Assembly: GCA_965208605.1 (NCBI GenBank)
Contig: OZ242345.1
Location: 558,001-622,000, forward strand
Direction of reading: 5' to 3'
Origin: UBA9659 sp965208605
Lineage (GTDB): Bacteria; Pseudomonadota; Gammaproteobacteria; Pseudomonadales; Azotimanducaceae
DNA: 64,000 nt
Part shown: piece after piece, positions 1 through 9,000 of the stretch
How the letters are laid out: each line of letters opens with the position of its first letter
Numbering within the stretch: position 1 is the stretch's first letter
Notes under the pieces: model-generated
What the model saw: the letters and a program-made list of their open reading frames with translations, nothing else
Told to the model about the DNA's origin: nothing
Database searches by the model: none
Position numbers and translations under genes: made by a program

Positions 1-1359
1 GGGTAGCAAACGCTCGGCAAGGTCGCCGATAGTATTCGGCAAGAGATACAACAACACCGAGCTCAGAAAACCCACCAAGATTGCCGAAAGGGCAACCCTT
101 GGCGGTATCTCCCGGCCCGCGAGTCGGCAAAATACCAAAGGCCCAAAAGCCGCCCCCAGGGCCGCCCAGGCAAAGAGGACTCTGCTAAAAATAGTGGCCG
201 GTATGTACAGCGACAGGAGCACCGCCAGAGCAGTGAGCAGGGCGATGACCAGGCGCGAGATGAGTAGTATGCGCTGCGGATGCCTTTGCCCCAGTCCCAG
301 ATCCTCGGTAACAGTTGCCCCGCCCACTAACAACTGACTGTCAGCCGTTGACATGATCGCTGAGAGGACGGCCGCCAGGACCAGGGCACCCAGAGTAGCC
401 GGTAGCAGATGTTCAGCGACCAGGAAAAAGAGCGTTTCACTGTTGTCAATGCTCGGGAAGAGCACCCGCCCCGCAAGACCCACAAAAAACATCCCACTAA
501 ATACAATCAAAAACCAGACGCTTGCCAAGCCCCTTGCCCAACGCAGGGCAGCGTCATCCCGCAGTGCCATAAAACGCACCATAAGATGCGGCTGCCCAAA
601 AGTACCCAGCGAGATTGCCAAGCCACCCAGGATAAAACCCAGACCCAGGAGACCGGCATTGCCTGCCGTCCAAGACAGTTGCAGACTATTACCGGAGGCG
701 ATTAACGCAGTGGTCAAACCCTCCCAGCCCCCCAGGGCCTGCCAAGCGGCGACCGGCAGGAGCAGGGCAATGGTCATCATCAGCATCCCCTGTATCGTAT
801 CGGTGACACTCACCGCCCAGAAGCCACCCAGCAGGGTGTAAATCATCACAATCGCACCACCGAGCAGAATGGATTCCGGGACGCTCAGTGAAAATGCAGT
901 GGTGAAGGTATTGCCGACCCCTTGAAATTGCGCCGCGATGTAAAACACAAAGGAAAACAACACAATCAGCGAGGCAACCCAGATAATCGCTAGCCGCCAG
1001 TAGCCCCTGGTGCCATGCGCGACCAAACCAGTGAGCGTCAGGAGGGCATGCCGGCGACTGTAGGCGCGCAGCCGCGGCGCAATCCAATGCCAGGCGACCA
1101 ACATTCCCAAGACAGAACCCACAGACACCCAGAGCGCACCTAGACCAATGGTATACACCAGCCCGGTAAAACCAAGCAGCACCCAGGCCGATGAAGAACT
1201 TGCTGAATAACTGAATGCTGCAACGAAGGGTCCCAGACTGCGTCCAGCGAGGAAAAAATCTACCTCACTTTGAGACCGTCGCCGCGCCCAGAAGCCGATA
1301 CCCAGCAAACATGCCTGGTAGGCAATCAAGATGACTAGCGTTAAGGCAGACTGCGTCAT
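1..1359 (-). CDS. putP: Sodium/solute symporter of the SSS family, PutP-like (3' end beyond window)
   Basis: Reading the minus strand from the ATG at 1359 gives 453 codons without a stop, running off the left edge, so the C-terminus is missing. The product is a hydrophobic multi-span inner-membrane protein that should couple Na+ entry to uptake of a small organic solute. The start MTQSALTLVILIAYQACLL is a first membrane span followed by a short basic turn. The segments LLGGFWAVSVTDTIQG, GTFGQPHLMVRFMA and LSAIMSTADSQLL match conserved SSS/PutP stretches, and VTEDLG follows the last one as in PutP. Proline is the likely substrate by similarity to E. coli PutP, from memory; pantothenate or another solute is possible. 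The start lies 55 bp downstream of the ilvC stop on the same strand, but a shared operon is not obvious functionally. Confidence 0.85.
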   Translation of the reverse strand, partial: MTQSALTLVILIAYQACLLGIGFWARRRSQSEVDFFLAGRSLGPFVAAFSYSASSSSAWVLLGFTGLVYTIGLGALWVSVGSVLGMLVAWHWIAPRLRAYSRRHALLTLTGLVAHGTRGYWRLAIIWVASLIVLFSFVFYIAAQFQGVGNTFTTAFSLSVPESILLGGAIVMIYTLLGGFWAVSVTDTIQGMLMMTIALLLPVAAWQALGGWEGLTTALIASGNSLQLSWTAGNAGLLGLGFILGGLAISLGTFGQPHLMVRFMALRDDAALRWARGLASVWFLIVFSGMFFVGLAGRVLFPSIDNSETLFFLVAEHLLPATLGALVLAAVLSAIMSTADSQLLVGGATVTEDLGLGQRHPQRILLISRLVIALLTALAVLLSLYIPATIFSRVLFAWAALGAAFGPLVFCRLAGREIPPRVALSAILVGFLSSVLLYLLPNTIGDLAERLLP

Positions 1360-1414
1360 GCTATTTGATCGCTTATTGACCGCTTATGGAACCAGGCTGC
1401 AAAGGATAAGCCGG

Positions 1415-2887
1415 CTAGACGATAGACTGCATGCCGCTCATAAAAGCACGCAACTCTTGACCCACCAGTTCCACCTCATGGTTGCGTATAGCGGCATTGA
1501 CTTCTATCAAGCGGCGATTGTCCACACTGTTATCATTGAGACCCAGCCCTCTGCCAATCACCTCAGTATCTTGCGCTGCCATAAAATCTTCTAGCAGGGG
1601 CACGCAGGCATGATTAAAAAGATAGCAACCATATTCGGCAGTGTCAGAAATAATACGATTCATTTCAAAGAGTTTTTCCCGAGCCAGCAGGTTGGCAATG
1701 AGGGGCGTCTCGTGGAGGGATTCGTAATAGGCAGACTCTGCCTTAATACCGGTCGCTGTCATGACTTCATAGGCAAGTTCAACACCCGCCTTAATCATGG
1801 CCACCATCAATATGCCATGCTCGAAAAAATCCTGTTCGCCGACTTCTTGCTCGCTGCTCGCGGTCATCTCAAAAGACGTTCTACTTGTTGCTTCACGCCA
1901 GCCCAGCAGCTGCTGATCATCATTGCGCCAATCTTCCATCATCCGGGCGGAAAAGGCACCCGTCATAATGTCGTCCATGTGCTTTTGATACAGCGGTCGC
2001 AAAATATCTTTGAGTTGCGCCGCCAACTCAAATGCTTTGATCTTCGCGGGGTTAGACAGACGATCCATCATATTGATGATGCCGCCATGTTTAAGCGCCT
2101 CGGTGATGGTCTCCCAACCATACTGCACCAGCCGAGAGGCGTATGCCGGCTCAATGCCCTGCGCTACCATCTTGTCAAAACACAGCAGCGAGCCAGATTG
2201 CAACATGCCGCAGAGGATCGTCTGCTCACCCATGAGATCCGACTTGACCTCGGCCACAAATGACGACCGGAGAACACCGGCACGATGCCCGCCAGTACCT
2301 GCTGCATAGGCCTTGGCGATAGCCAGCCCCTCAGCTCGGGGATCGTTATCTGCATGCACTGCAATCAAGGTCGGGACCCCAAAACCGCGGCGGTATTCTT
2401 CTCGCACTTCCGTCCCCGGACACTTGGGTGCCACCATAATCACGGTAATGTCCTCGCGGATTTGCATGCCCTCTTCCACTATGTTGAAGCCATGCGAATA
2501 GGACAGGCAGGAATTTTTCTTCATCAACGGCATGACCTCTGACACCACCGCTGTGTGTTGTTTGTCCGGTGTCAGGTTCAGCACCAGGTCGGCAGTGGGA
2601 ATCAGTTCCGCAAAGGTACCGACAGTAAACTTGTGTTTGGTGGCATTTTTGAAAGAGTCGCGTTGCTGGTCAATAGATGACCTTCTGAGCGCGCAAGCAA
2701 CATCCAAGCCGCTGTCTCTGAGGTTTAAGCCCTGGTTCAATCCTTGGGAGCCACAACCCAGCACCACTATCTTTTTATCCTTGAGATAATTGACACCATC
2801 TTGGAATTCATCCGGCGCCATAAACTCGCACTTGCCGAGCTGGGCAAGCTGTTCCCGCAGGGTGAGACTGTTAAAGTAATTTGCCAT
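1415..2887 (-). CDS. ilvC: Ketol-acid reductoisomerase, class II (long form)
   Basis: The 490-aa product catalyses the NADPH-dependent isomeroreduction of acetolactate or acetohydroxybutyrate, the second common step of valine, leucine and isoleucine synthesis, in the cytoplasm. The N-terminal Rossmann fold shows VVLGCGSQGLNQGLNLRDSG (about residues 41-60), then the NADPH-phosphate loop ALRRSSIDQQRDSF and LVLNLTPDKQH. The Mg-binding KSDLMGEQTILCG motif sits near residue 215. The length matches the enterobacterial long form (491 aa), which carries a duplicated knotted C-terminal domain; short class I enzymes are about 330 aa. No strong Shine-Dalgarno is visible before the ATG. No ilvB, ilvN or ilvD is adjacent, so the gene stands alone here. 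Confidence 0.97.
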   Translation of the reverse strand: MANYFNSLTLREQLAQLGKCEFMAPDEFQDGVNYLKDKKIVVLGCGSQGLNQGLNLRDSGLDVACALRRSSIDQQRDSFKNATKHKFTVGTFAELIPTADLVLNLTPDKQHTAVVSEVMPLMKKNSCLSYSHGFNIVEEGMQIREDITVIMVAPKCPGTEVREEYRRGFGVPTLIAVHADNDPRAEGLAIAKAYAAGTGGHRAGVLRSSFVAEVKSDLMGEQTILCGMLQSGSLLCFDKMVAQGIEPAYASRLVQYGWETITEALKHGGIINMMDRLSNPAKIKAFELAAQLKDILRPLYQKHMDDIMTGAFSARMMEDWRNDDQQLLGWREATSRTSFEMTASSEQEVGEQDFFEHGILMVAMIKAGVELAYEVMTATGIKAESAYYESLHETPLIANLLAREKLFEMNRIISDTAEYGCYLFNHACVPLLEDFMAAQDTEVIGRGLGLNDNSVDNRRLIEVNAAIRNHEVELVGQELRAFMSGMQSIV

Positions 2888-3083
2888 GGGTAGACTGCGA
2901 TTACATTCGGGTGCCTACTTTAAGGCATATTCTAGTCTGGGTAAAATCCCTGTATGGGTTCTTGGATTCAACTCTTGGGTGATGTGTGCCATAAGTATCT
3001 GAGCCTATGCACCCCCCCCTCTTGCCATGCTGTGTGTGTCTCCGGCATGCCGTGCTTGACACGGCACAGGTCACCCTTTGGCC

Positions 3084-3111
3084 GTCAGGATCAAAGAAGG
3101 CGGGAATCCAG
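3084..3111 (+). repeat. Dispersed element, GTCAGGATCAAAG...CGGGAATCCAG form
   Basis: It has the form GTCAGGATCAAAG then AAGGCGGGAATCCAG. The same words recur at 52201-52242 in inverted orientation, and part of them at 50932-50945 inside the giant gene. The shared end CGGGAATCCAG links it to the other palindromic family of the window. A short non-autonomous repeat is inferred; no transposase is present. Confidence 0.6.
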
Positions 3112-3141
3112 ATGGCGGCGCAAGCCGCTGGTTTAATGACA

Positions 3142-3171
3142 CTGGATTCCCGGGGCAAGCCCGAGAATGAC
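3142..3171 (-). repeat. Dispersed palindromic element, ATTC/GAAT type
   Basis: The sequence is CTGGATTCCCGGGGCAAGCC followed by CGAGAATGAC. ATTCYCG and CGRGAAT arms face each other around GCTTGC-like centres, so the element can fold into a hairpin. It is the same family as the copies at 50991, 51168, 51294, 52040 and 56249. Confidence 0.65.
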
Positions 3172-3216
3172 GGGGAGAGGGGAGGCTAGTGGCTAGGTGC
3201 CGCCAAGCGAATAGTC

Positions 3217-3771
3217 TTATTGGAAAAATAGTTGAAACACTATGGCACCCACCCCGGCACCGATGACGCCCCCCATCCATTTGAGTAACACAAACTGACC
3301 TTTAGTGTAAATGCTTATTTCTTGCACCTCACTGCGGATGGAAGTTCCCATGTCCTTCATGTCACTGCGAATGGAAGTCTCCATGTCCTTCATGTCAGTG
3401 CGGATGGAATATTCCGTTTTTTGCATGCGGCTATCGATGGAATTTTCAAGCTTAGTACCCATTTTCTCCATGTCACTGCGGATGGAAGTTTCCATGCCAT
3501 TCATGTCACTACGGAGTTCTTTCATGTCACGCTGGGTGGCAAGGCTGAGGGTTTCAAAGCCATTTTTCATGTCACTGCGGATGGAAGTTTCCATGCCATT
3601 CATGTCACGGCGGAGTTCTTTCATGTCACGTTGGGTGGCAAGGCTGAGGTTTTCAATATCTTCTTTGGTGGCAAGATTGTCAGTCATTACGGCGACCACG
3701 GCTTCAGCTTGCTGGGCGGCAAACCCCGCTTTCCTAAGGATATTAGCGCTCTTTAGTGTGTCATGTAGCAT
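3217..3771 (-). CDS. DUF1640-like coiled-coil protein with C-terminal membrane anchor, copy 1
   Basis: The preferred start is the ATG at 3771, because GGAG lies six bases upstream; the longer frame back to 3831 would run through the inverted repeats and has no ribosome site. The 184-aa product begins MLHDTLKSANILRKAGFAAQ, a helical head typical of the DUF1640/CCDC90 family (named from memory). A long coiled coil follows, built partly of 11-residue units such as MKDMETSIRSD and MKDMGTSIRSE. It ends in a glycine-rich span, LKWMGGVIGAGVGAIVFQL, that should anchor it in the inner membrane with the coil in the cytoplasm. Function is unknown. A near-copy lies immediately upstream (4110-4619); heads, tails and 5' regions are nearly identical while the coil differs in length. 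Confidence 0.85.
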   Translation of the reverse strand: MLHDTLKSANILRKAGFAAQQAEAVVAVMTDNLATKEDIENLSLATQRDMKELRRDMNGMETSIRSDMKNGFETLSLATQRDMKELRSDMNGMETSIRSDMEKMGTKLENSIDSRMQKTEYSIRTDMKDMETSIRSDMKDMGTSIRSEVQEISIYTKGQFVLLKWMGGVIGAGVGAIVFQLFFQ

Positions 3772-3808
3772 GTGGTTCTCCATTAGATTGTTAAAATACG
3801 CATGGTCA

Positions 3809-3845
3809 TTTCCACGCTGGAAATATACCACACAATTCTGTGTGG
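3809..3845 (-). promoter_or_regulatory. Two inverted repeats upstream of coiled-coil gene copy 1
   Basis: TTTCCA-CGC-TGGAAA occupies 3809-3823 and CCACACA-ATTC-TGTGTGG occupies 3828-3845, with TATA-like bases between them. Both arms are perfect. They lie 38-75 bp upstream of the start codon at 3771 and recur unchanged in copy 2. This is the layout of a repressor or activator operator overlapping a promoter; the regulator is unknown. Confidence 0.55.
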
Positions 3846-4109
3846 GTTCATAACATATTTGACATCTCCTCTAGGGGGAGCTGCGCTGTATGTCTATGAA
3901 CCATAATGCAAAGACTACCAAGATGGATTTTTCGGTGATACGGTCTTTTTCTGATTTTGCTGACAGATATTGTCTTAATTGACTACAGTTTTGGCTCACA
4001 AGGCGGCGAGGGTGACGGCGCGGGGTGACGTAAGCCGCCAGCAGGCGCGGGCCGAAAGGGTGACGGCGTGGGGGCGATAGGTGCTACTGGTGCCGCCAAG
4101 CGAATAGTC

Positions 4110-4619
4110 TTATTGGAAAAATAGTTGAAACACTATGGCACCCACCCCGGCACCGATGACGCCCCCCATCCATTTGATTAACAAAAACTGACTTTTATTG
4201 TGAAGCCCCATTGCTTGCATCTCAAGACTGAGGGAAGATCCCTGGTCCTTCATTTCATGGCGTAGGGTATCAAAACCATTTGTCATCTCACTGCGGATGG
4301 AAGTTCCCAGGTCCTTCATGTCACTGCGGATGGAAGTCTCCATGTCCTTCATGTCACTGCGGAGGGTCCCAATCTCTTCCTTCATGTCACTGCGGAGGGA
4401 AGTTTCCATGCTATTCATGTCACGGCGGAGTTCTTTCATGTCACGCTGGGTGGCAAGGCCGAGTTCTTTCATGTCACGGCTGGTGGCAAAGCGGAGGTTT
4501 TCAATATCTTCTTTGGTGGCAAGATTATCAGTCATTACGGCGACCACGGCTTCAGCTTGCTGGGCGGCAAACCCCGCTTTCCTAAGGATATTAGCGCTCT
4601 TTAGTGTGTCATGTAACAT
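4110..4619 (-). CDS. DUF1640-like coiled-coil protein with C-terminal membrane anchor, copy 2
   Basis: This is the paralogue of the gene at 3217-3771, with the same GGAG and six-base spacer before the ATG at 4619. It has 169 residues against 184. The first ~40 residues and the last ~25 are almost identical to copy 1. The central coil has its own repeat arrangement, with RDMKELGLATQRDMKELRRD and SDMKDMETSIRSDMKDLGTS units. The C-terminal membrane span IKWMGGVIGAGVGAIVFQLF is retained. Both copies are intact, so both may be expressed, perhaps as mixed oligomers (inference). The coil length difference fits unequal exchange between internal repeats. Confidence 0.85.
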   Translation of the reverse strand: MLHDTLKSANILRKAGFAAQQAEAVVAVMTDNLATKEDIENLRFATSRDMKELGLATQRDMKELRRDMNSMETSLRSDMKEEIGTLRSDMKDMETSIRSDMKDLGTSIRSEMTNGFDTLRHEMKDQGSSLSLEMQAMGLHNKSQFLLIKWMGGVIGAGVGAIVFQLFFQ

Positions 4620-4656
4620 GTGGTTCTCCATTAGATTGTTAAAATACGCATGGTCA

Positions 4657-4693
4657 TTTCCACGCTGGAAATATACCACACAATTCTGTGTGG
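4657..4693 (-). promoter_or_regulatory. Two inverted repeats upstream of coiled-coil gene copy 2
   Basis: TTTCCA-CGC-TGGAAA lies at 4657-4671 and CCACACA-ATTC-TGTGTGG at 4676-4693, exactly 848 bp from their counterparts in copy 1. Spacing to the start codon at 4619 is unchanged. Confidence 0.55.
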
Positions 4694-4860
4694 GTTCATA
4701 ACATATTTGACATCTCCTCTAGGGGATATGCGCTATATGTCAATGAGTCCTGCGTAAAGAATATCCAGATGGATTTTTCGGTGATACGGTCTTTTTCTGA
4801 TTTTGCTGACAGATATTGTCTTAATTGACTACAGTTTTGGCTCACAAGGCGGCGAGGATG

Positions 4861-4900
4861 GCGGCAAGAGGGCAAGAGGACAAGAGGGCAAGAGGGCAAG
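4861..4900 (+). repeat. Short tandem repeat of GGCAAGAG
   Basis: Five imperfect units of GGCAAGAG/GACAAGAG stand head to tail in the spacer between the coiled-coil duplication and the giant gene. No coding role is visible. Confidence 0.6.
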
Positions 4901-4901
4901 C

Positions 4902-4969
4902 ACTGGATTCCCGTCACTCCAGTCATCACAGCCGATGGCTGGGATGACTGGGGTGGCGAGAATGACGGC
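4902..4969 (-). repeat. Palindromic element just downstream of the giant gene; possible terminator hairpin
   Basis: On the plus strand the element runs from CTGGATTCCCGTCAC to GGCGAGAATGAC, the outer words of the dispersed family. Inside is a strong stem: CCAGTCATC pairs with GATGACTGG, and AGCC with GGCT. It begins 17 bp beyond the giant gene's stop codon, so it could end that transcript, although no U-run follows. A related version lies at 51954-52006. Confidence 0.55.
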
Positions 4970-4985
4970 GTAGCGATATTGCCCT

Positions 4986-6086
4986 CTAAAAAGCGAGCTC
5001 GCCCTCTAGGTAGATGCGGTGGTCAGCGGTGGTGGTGCCTTCTTTACGCTCGGCGACCAGTTTCAGATCAAACAACTTGCTGTGCTGCCATTGCAAGCCC
5101 AGGCGATAGGTGCTCTGGTCGCCCAGACTCAACTCAGTGTAGGGCGTCATGAGTCCAGGGCCCCGGAGCGCGTGCATGCCGTAATCCAGGCGGACATCCA
5201 GGCTTGGGCTATATCCTTTAGAAGAACCCTGTGAAGAGCCCGCCCTGCCCTCATCTATCAAGCCCTGCTGCCAGAGTTGTTGCACCCCGCCAGTGGTCAC
5301 CCCATAACTGGGCGTCAGGCTGAAAGACAGCCCTCGCCCATCCGCTGAGGGCGCAAATTTGATCAGCCCACTCAGTCCCCACTCCTTAGCCTCACCCTTG
5401 CCGCCCACCAGAGTACGCACCTTGCCTTCCATCACTAGACCGCCGCCCAGGCTGGCATAGCGCAGACTGCCACCCACCTCAGCGCCCGTACCGGTCTCCC
5501 CGTCTCCGCCGTCATAGCGCAGCCCCGCTTCCACACTAGACTCAAATTGCGCACCGCTGTCCAGGGCTTGAGCACGAGTCGCTTCCAGGGTCATGCGCAA
5601 CCGGCTAAGATCCCGGGTCACCGCGGTTATCTGCGCATTACCGTCCAGTTCCACGGTGCTGCTCATGGCTTCACCCTTGAGACGCAGGCTGGTGCGGTCA
5701 GTCTCCATCAAGATGCCACTCGCCCCCAGCGCATAGGTCTGCACACTCAAGTCGCTTGTGGGGATAGCCTCTCCCAGTGCCCGGTCTTCACTGATCTCCA
5801 ATTCGCCATCGCCATAGCCGGCAGTCGCCCAGAAGTCCATGCCTCCTGTTGCCCAGCCCAGATACGGATGGACGCTGGTCATATCCAAGTCATAGTCGCC
5901 GCTGGCTCCCAGGCGGGAGTCCGTGTAGTCCAGTCTCGCTTGGCTTTTGGAGACCGACAGACCCAGAATAGTGCGCGCGTTCAGCTGCGCATCCAGACCC
6001 AGTTGTAGACTAAAGAGGTCGCCGTTCCAATCCACCCCATCAGCACCTTCCAGACTCCGGTAGTCGCCCGCACCCCAGAGGGTGAT
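4986..6086 (-). other. Outer-membrane beta-barrel domain of the giant protein
   Basis: About the last 366 residues start at ITLWGAGDYRSLEG and show alternating amphipathic strands, such as DFWATAGYGDGELEI, FESSVEAGLRYDGGDGETG and LSFSLTPSYGVTTGG. The chain ends YLEGELAF, and a C-terminal Phe is the usual BAM recognition signal of outer-membrane barrels. The EWGLSGLIKFAPSADGRGLS stretch is typical of autotransporter barrels that follow long repeat passengers (from memory). The barrel should insert in the outer membrane and export or anchor the passenger. Confidence 0.85.
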
Positions 6087-9000
6087 GCTCTGGCTCTGGC
6101 TTTGGCGCTGGCTCCCAGAAGCAGAAGCACCAGAACCGCCCGCGCCATTCAAGGGCAGCACAAAGGCAGACCCCGCCAAGACTCGCTTCATGTCAAACTG
6201 GTCATCGGCCAGGGCGCGTCCCTGGGCTTTGACAATATCCGTCAGGTTACCCGCACCGCCAAAACTGCTACTCGCAGCAGTTCCGGCAATGTTGGAGAGC
6301 CGTGCCTGCTCAAGGCGCTGCACAATGGCACTGACATGCTGGTCCGCCATGCTCCGTGCTACTTCGGGCAGAATCACCGCATTAAGCTTAGCCAGGTCGC
6401 GGACGATGACTACACGGACGATGCGGGTGACCGTCTCGGCAGCATTGCCGGCGGCATCGGATACATCATAAGTGATGGTGTAGTCCCCCGGCGTGTCGGT
6501 ATCCACTGTGTCGCCGCCCACCATAATGCTGGCACTGAGCGCACCATCCACATCATCACTTGCCGTGGCGCCCGGGTCAGTGAAGGTAGCACCTTGATCG
6601 ACCTCCATGGGGCTGGCACCTAGGAGCCTAATCTCTGGGGCGACGGTGTCGGGCAACACCACAGAGGCTTCTGCTGAGGCTGTGCCCGCACCGAGAAGGT
6701 TCAGGGCACGCACCTGGAAGTAGTAGGTGCCGCCGCTGGTCAAGCCGGTCACGGTGTGACGGGTTGAGCCGGTGGTTGCCGTCCAGGTGGCGGCAGCATA
6801 GTCGCCCGGACTCCCCTCAGCCTGGCGATATTCATAGCCGGTAATGGCACTACCGCCGTCATCAGCTGGCACTTCCCAGGTCAGCTGGGCGGCCATAGTG
6901 TCCGCGGTGGCAACCAGGTTGGTCGGTGCCTGAGGTAGCCTTGCCCCGGTGCCGGTCGCGGTCGCCGCGGCGACGGGACCTGCGTTCAGGGTGGCAGCGG
7001 TGTCCTCAACGCTATTCGCGGCAAGGGTCAGGCTGAAGGCTGTCGCGCTGGGGGTGAAGGTGACAGTGTAGGTGTCGCCGGAACCACTCACGCCATCTAC
7101 TGTGGCCCCCGTGGCGGTGAAGTCGGAGACCGCCAAACCAGTCACCGCTTCAGAGAAGGTAATGTCGACCGTCTGTGGCGTGCCAATCACACCAGGCGTA
7201 ACGGTGCCGAAGGTCGCGGTCGGCGGGGTGGTGTCCGGCACGGTCACGGGGACGGTCGCTGCGCTGGTGACGGTCTTGCCGGGGCCATGACCGTCGGTGT
7301 AAGTGACGATGACTTGAATGGCCTTGCCAACTTCCGTTGCCGTCGGCGTGTAGGTCTCCTCGTTAGTAGTACCAGTGATGGCGGTGCCGTCCGCGCTTTG
7401 CCATAGATAGCCGGTAACAATAACCGAGCCATCCGGGTCGGTTACCGTGCCCGCGGTCAAGGTCTGCCCGACCTGCACGGTGCCGCTAATGTCGCTGATG
7501 GCACCCGCTTCATCCGCATTGGTAACCGTAATCATGACGCCATGGGGTCTGCCGATCTCATTCGGCGTACCGTTATCGGTGGCGATTACGTTGACTTCAT
7601 ATACGTTGTCGCTGTTAGCGTCCTGCGGGTCTTCATAGTCCGGCACAGTATTGAAAGTCAATACGCCATCAGTAGCAATCGTAAAGAGCCGCGCATCCGT
7701 GCCACCGAGCGACCAGGTAATGGTGTCGCCCTCGGGATCATTCGCGGTGAAGGTGGTCACTGCCGTGTTATCACCTTCTTCACGCTCCACAAACTGTTCG
7801 CCGCTGACGCTCGGCGGTCTGTTTGCCGGTGCGGCGCGCGTTACCGTGACGGTGTAGGTTTTCATAGCAACGCCGTTTTGGGCGGTAACGATGATGTCGA
7901 TGGTGTTTGCGCCGACGGTCAGCGCAATCGCGCCGGAAGTTGCACCGCTGGCAACCGCCGTGCCAGCAACGGTTACGCTTGCGCCATCGTCATTCGTGGT
8001 CGGCTTGACCGTGGTGTGTGCCACAATACTCCCCACGCTGATGGTGTAGCCCGTGAGGGTGTCGGCATCAAAGGCGGGCGACAAGGCACCGACCGAGAGC
8101 GTTAAGCCGGACAAGTCCGCATCCGTGGACAGGTCCGCATCCGCGGCAACCACGGTTACGGTCGGTGCGCTGGTAACGCTCTTGTTGGGACCATGACCAT
8201 CGGTGTAATCGGCGAACACTTGAATGGTCTTGCCGAGCTCCGCTGCCGTCAGGATGTAGGAACTATCGGTGGCAGCAGTGATGTCCTCATAGTTTCTTTC
8301 GCCAGTCAGCACACTTTCCCATTGCCAGGTGATGCCAGTTACTCCGCCATCCGGGTCGGTTACTTCGCCCGCGGTCAAGGTCTGCCCGACCTGCGCGATG
8401 CCAGTGATGCTGATGGCGCCCGCTTCATCCACATTCATAATCGTAACCGTGACATTAAGGGTGCTGCTCTCATTCGGCGTGCCGTCATCGGTGGCGGTCA
8501 CGGTAACCTGATAGTCGTTGTCGTTGTCGGTGTCCTGCGCGTCTTCAAAGTTCGGCGGAGTATTGAAAGTCAATGCGCCGCTTGCGGGGTCAATGGTAAG
8601 CAAGCTCGAATCCGCGCCAGTGAGTGCCCAGGTAAAGGCGTTGCTCTCGGCATCAATCGCGGTGTAGGTCGCTACTGCCGTGTCGCCGTTCTCGGCATAA
8701 TCCACTGCCGCATTTTCGATGGCGATGACCGGTGCGGTGTTGGGCGCGGTTACGGTGATGGTTACCGTGTCGGTGTCGCTGGCGGGGGTATCGGCATCAT
8801 CGGCCACGAGCAGGGTGAATATCAGCACCGCGGCGGTGTTCGGCGCGGTGAAGGTCGCGGTGGCGGTGTCGGCATTAATCAAGGTTACATCCGTGCCGCT
8901 GGTCTGCGCCCAAGAGTATGTCAGGGCACCATTTTCGGGGTCGCTACTGCCGGTGCCGGTCAGCGTTACTTCCGTGCCGGTGGGCACGCTCTGCGGGTCG

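Larger units (their letters stand above)
2888..3216. other. Intergenic spacer with two dispersed palindromic elements
   Basis: This 329-bp stretch between the ilvC start and the first coiled-coil gene holds no convincing coding frame. It contains a C8 run at 3012-3019 and two copies of the short palindromic element family listed separately. The ilvC promoter must lie in 2890-2960, but I see no clear -35/-10 pair. Confidence 0.6.
3197..4857 (-). repeat. Tandem duplication of an ~0.8 kb unit (3197-4010 and 4089-4857)
   Basis: Both units contain a coiled-coil gene, its two inverted repeats and about 150 bp of upstream sequence. That upstream part includes the shared stretch TTTTTCTGATTTTGCTGACA and ends near GGCTCACAAGGCGGCGAGG. 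Between the units lies ~80 bp of GC-rich spacer. The high identity outside the coils points to a recent duplication or to gene conversion. Confidence 0.85.

Noticed and set aside
1331..2789. Plus-strand frames opposite the symporter and ilvC
   Set aside because: They are shadows of well-conserved minus-strand genes and have no recognisable products.
3772..3831. Longer N-terminus for coiled-coil copy 1 (and 4620-4679 for copy 2)
   Set aside because: The extension is encoded by the inverted repeats and lacks a ribosome site, whereas GGAG precedes the internal ATG at the right distance.
3311..3853. Plus-strand frames opposite the coiled-coil genes (also 4297-4701)
   Set aside because: Their products (MSLRMEVSMSFMSLRM) are antisense images of the 11-residue coil repeats.
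4696..4929. 77-codon minus-strand frame upstream of coiled-coil copy 2
   Set aside because: The equivalent frame in the first unit diverges at both ends, there is no ribosome site, and part of it crosses the GGCAAGAG microsatellite.
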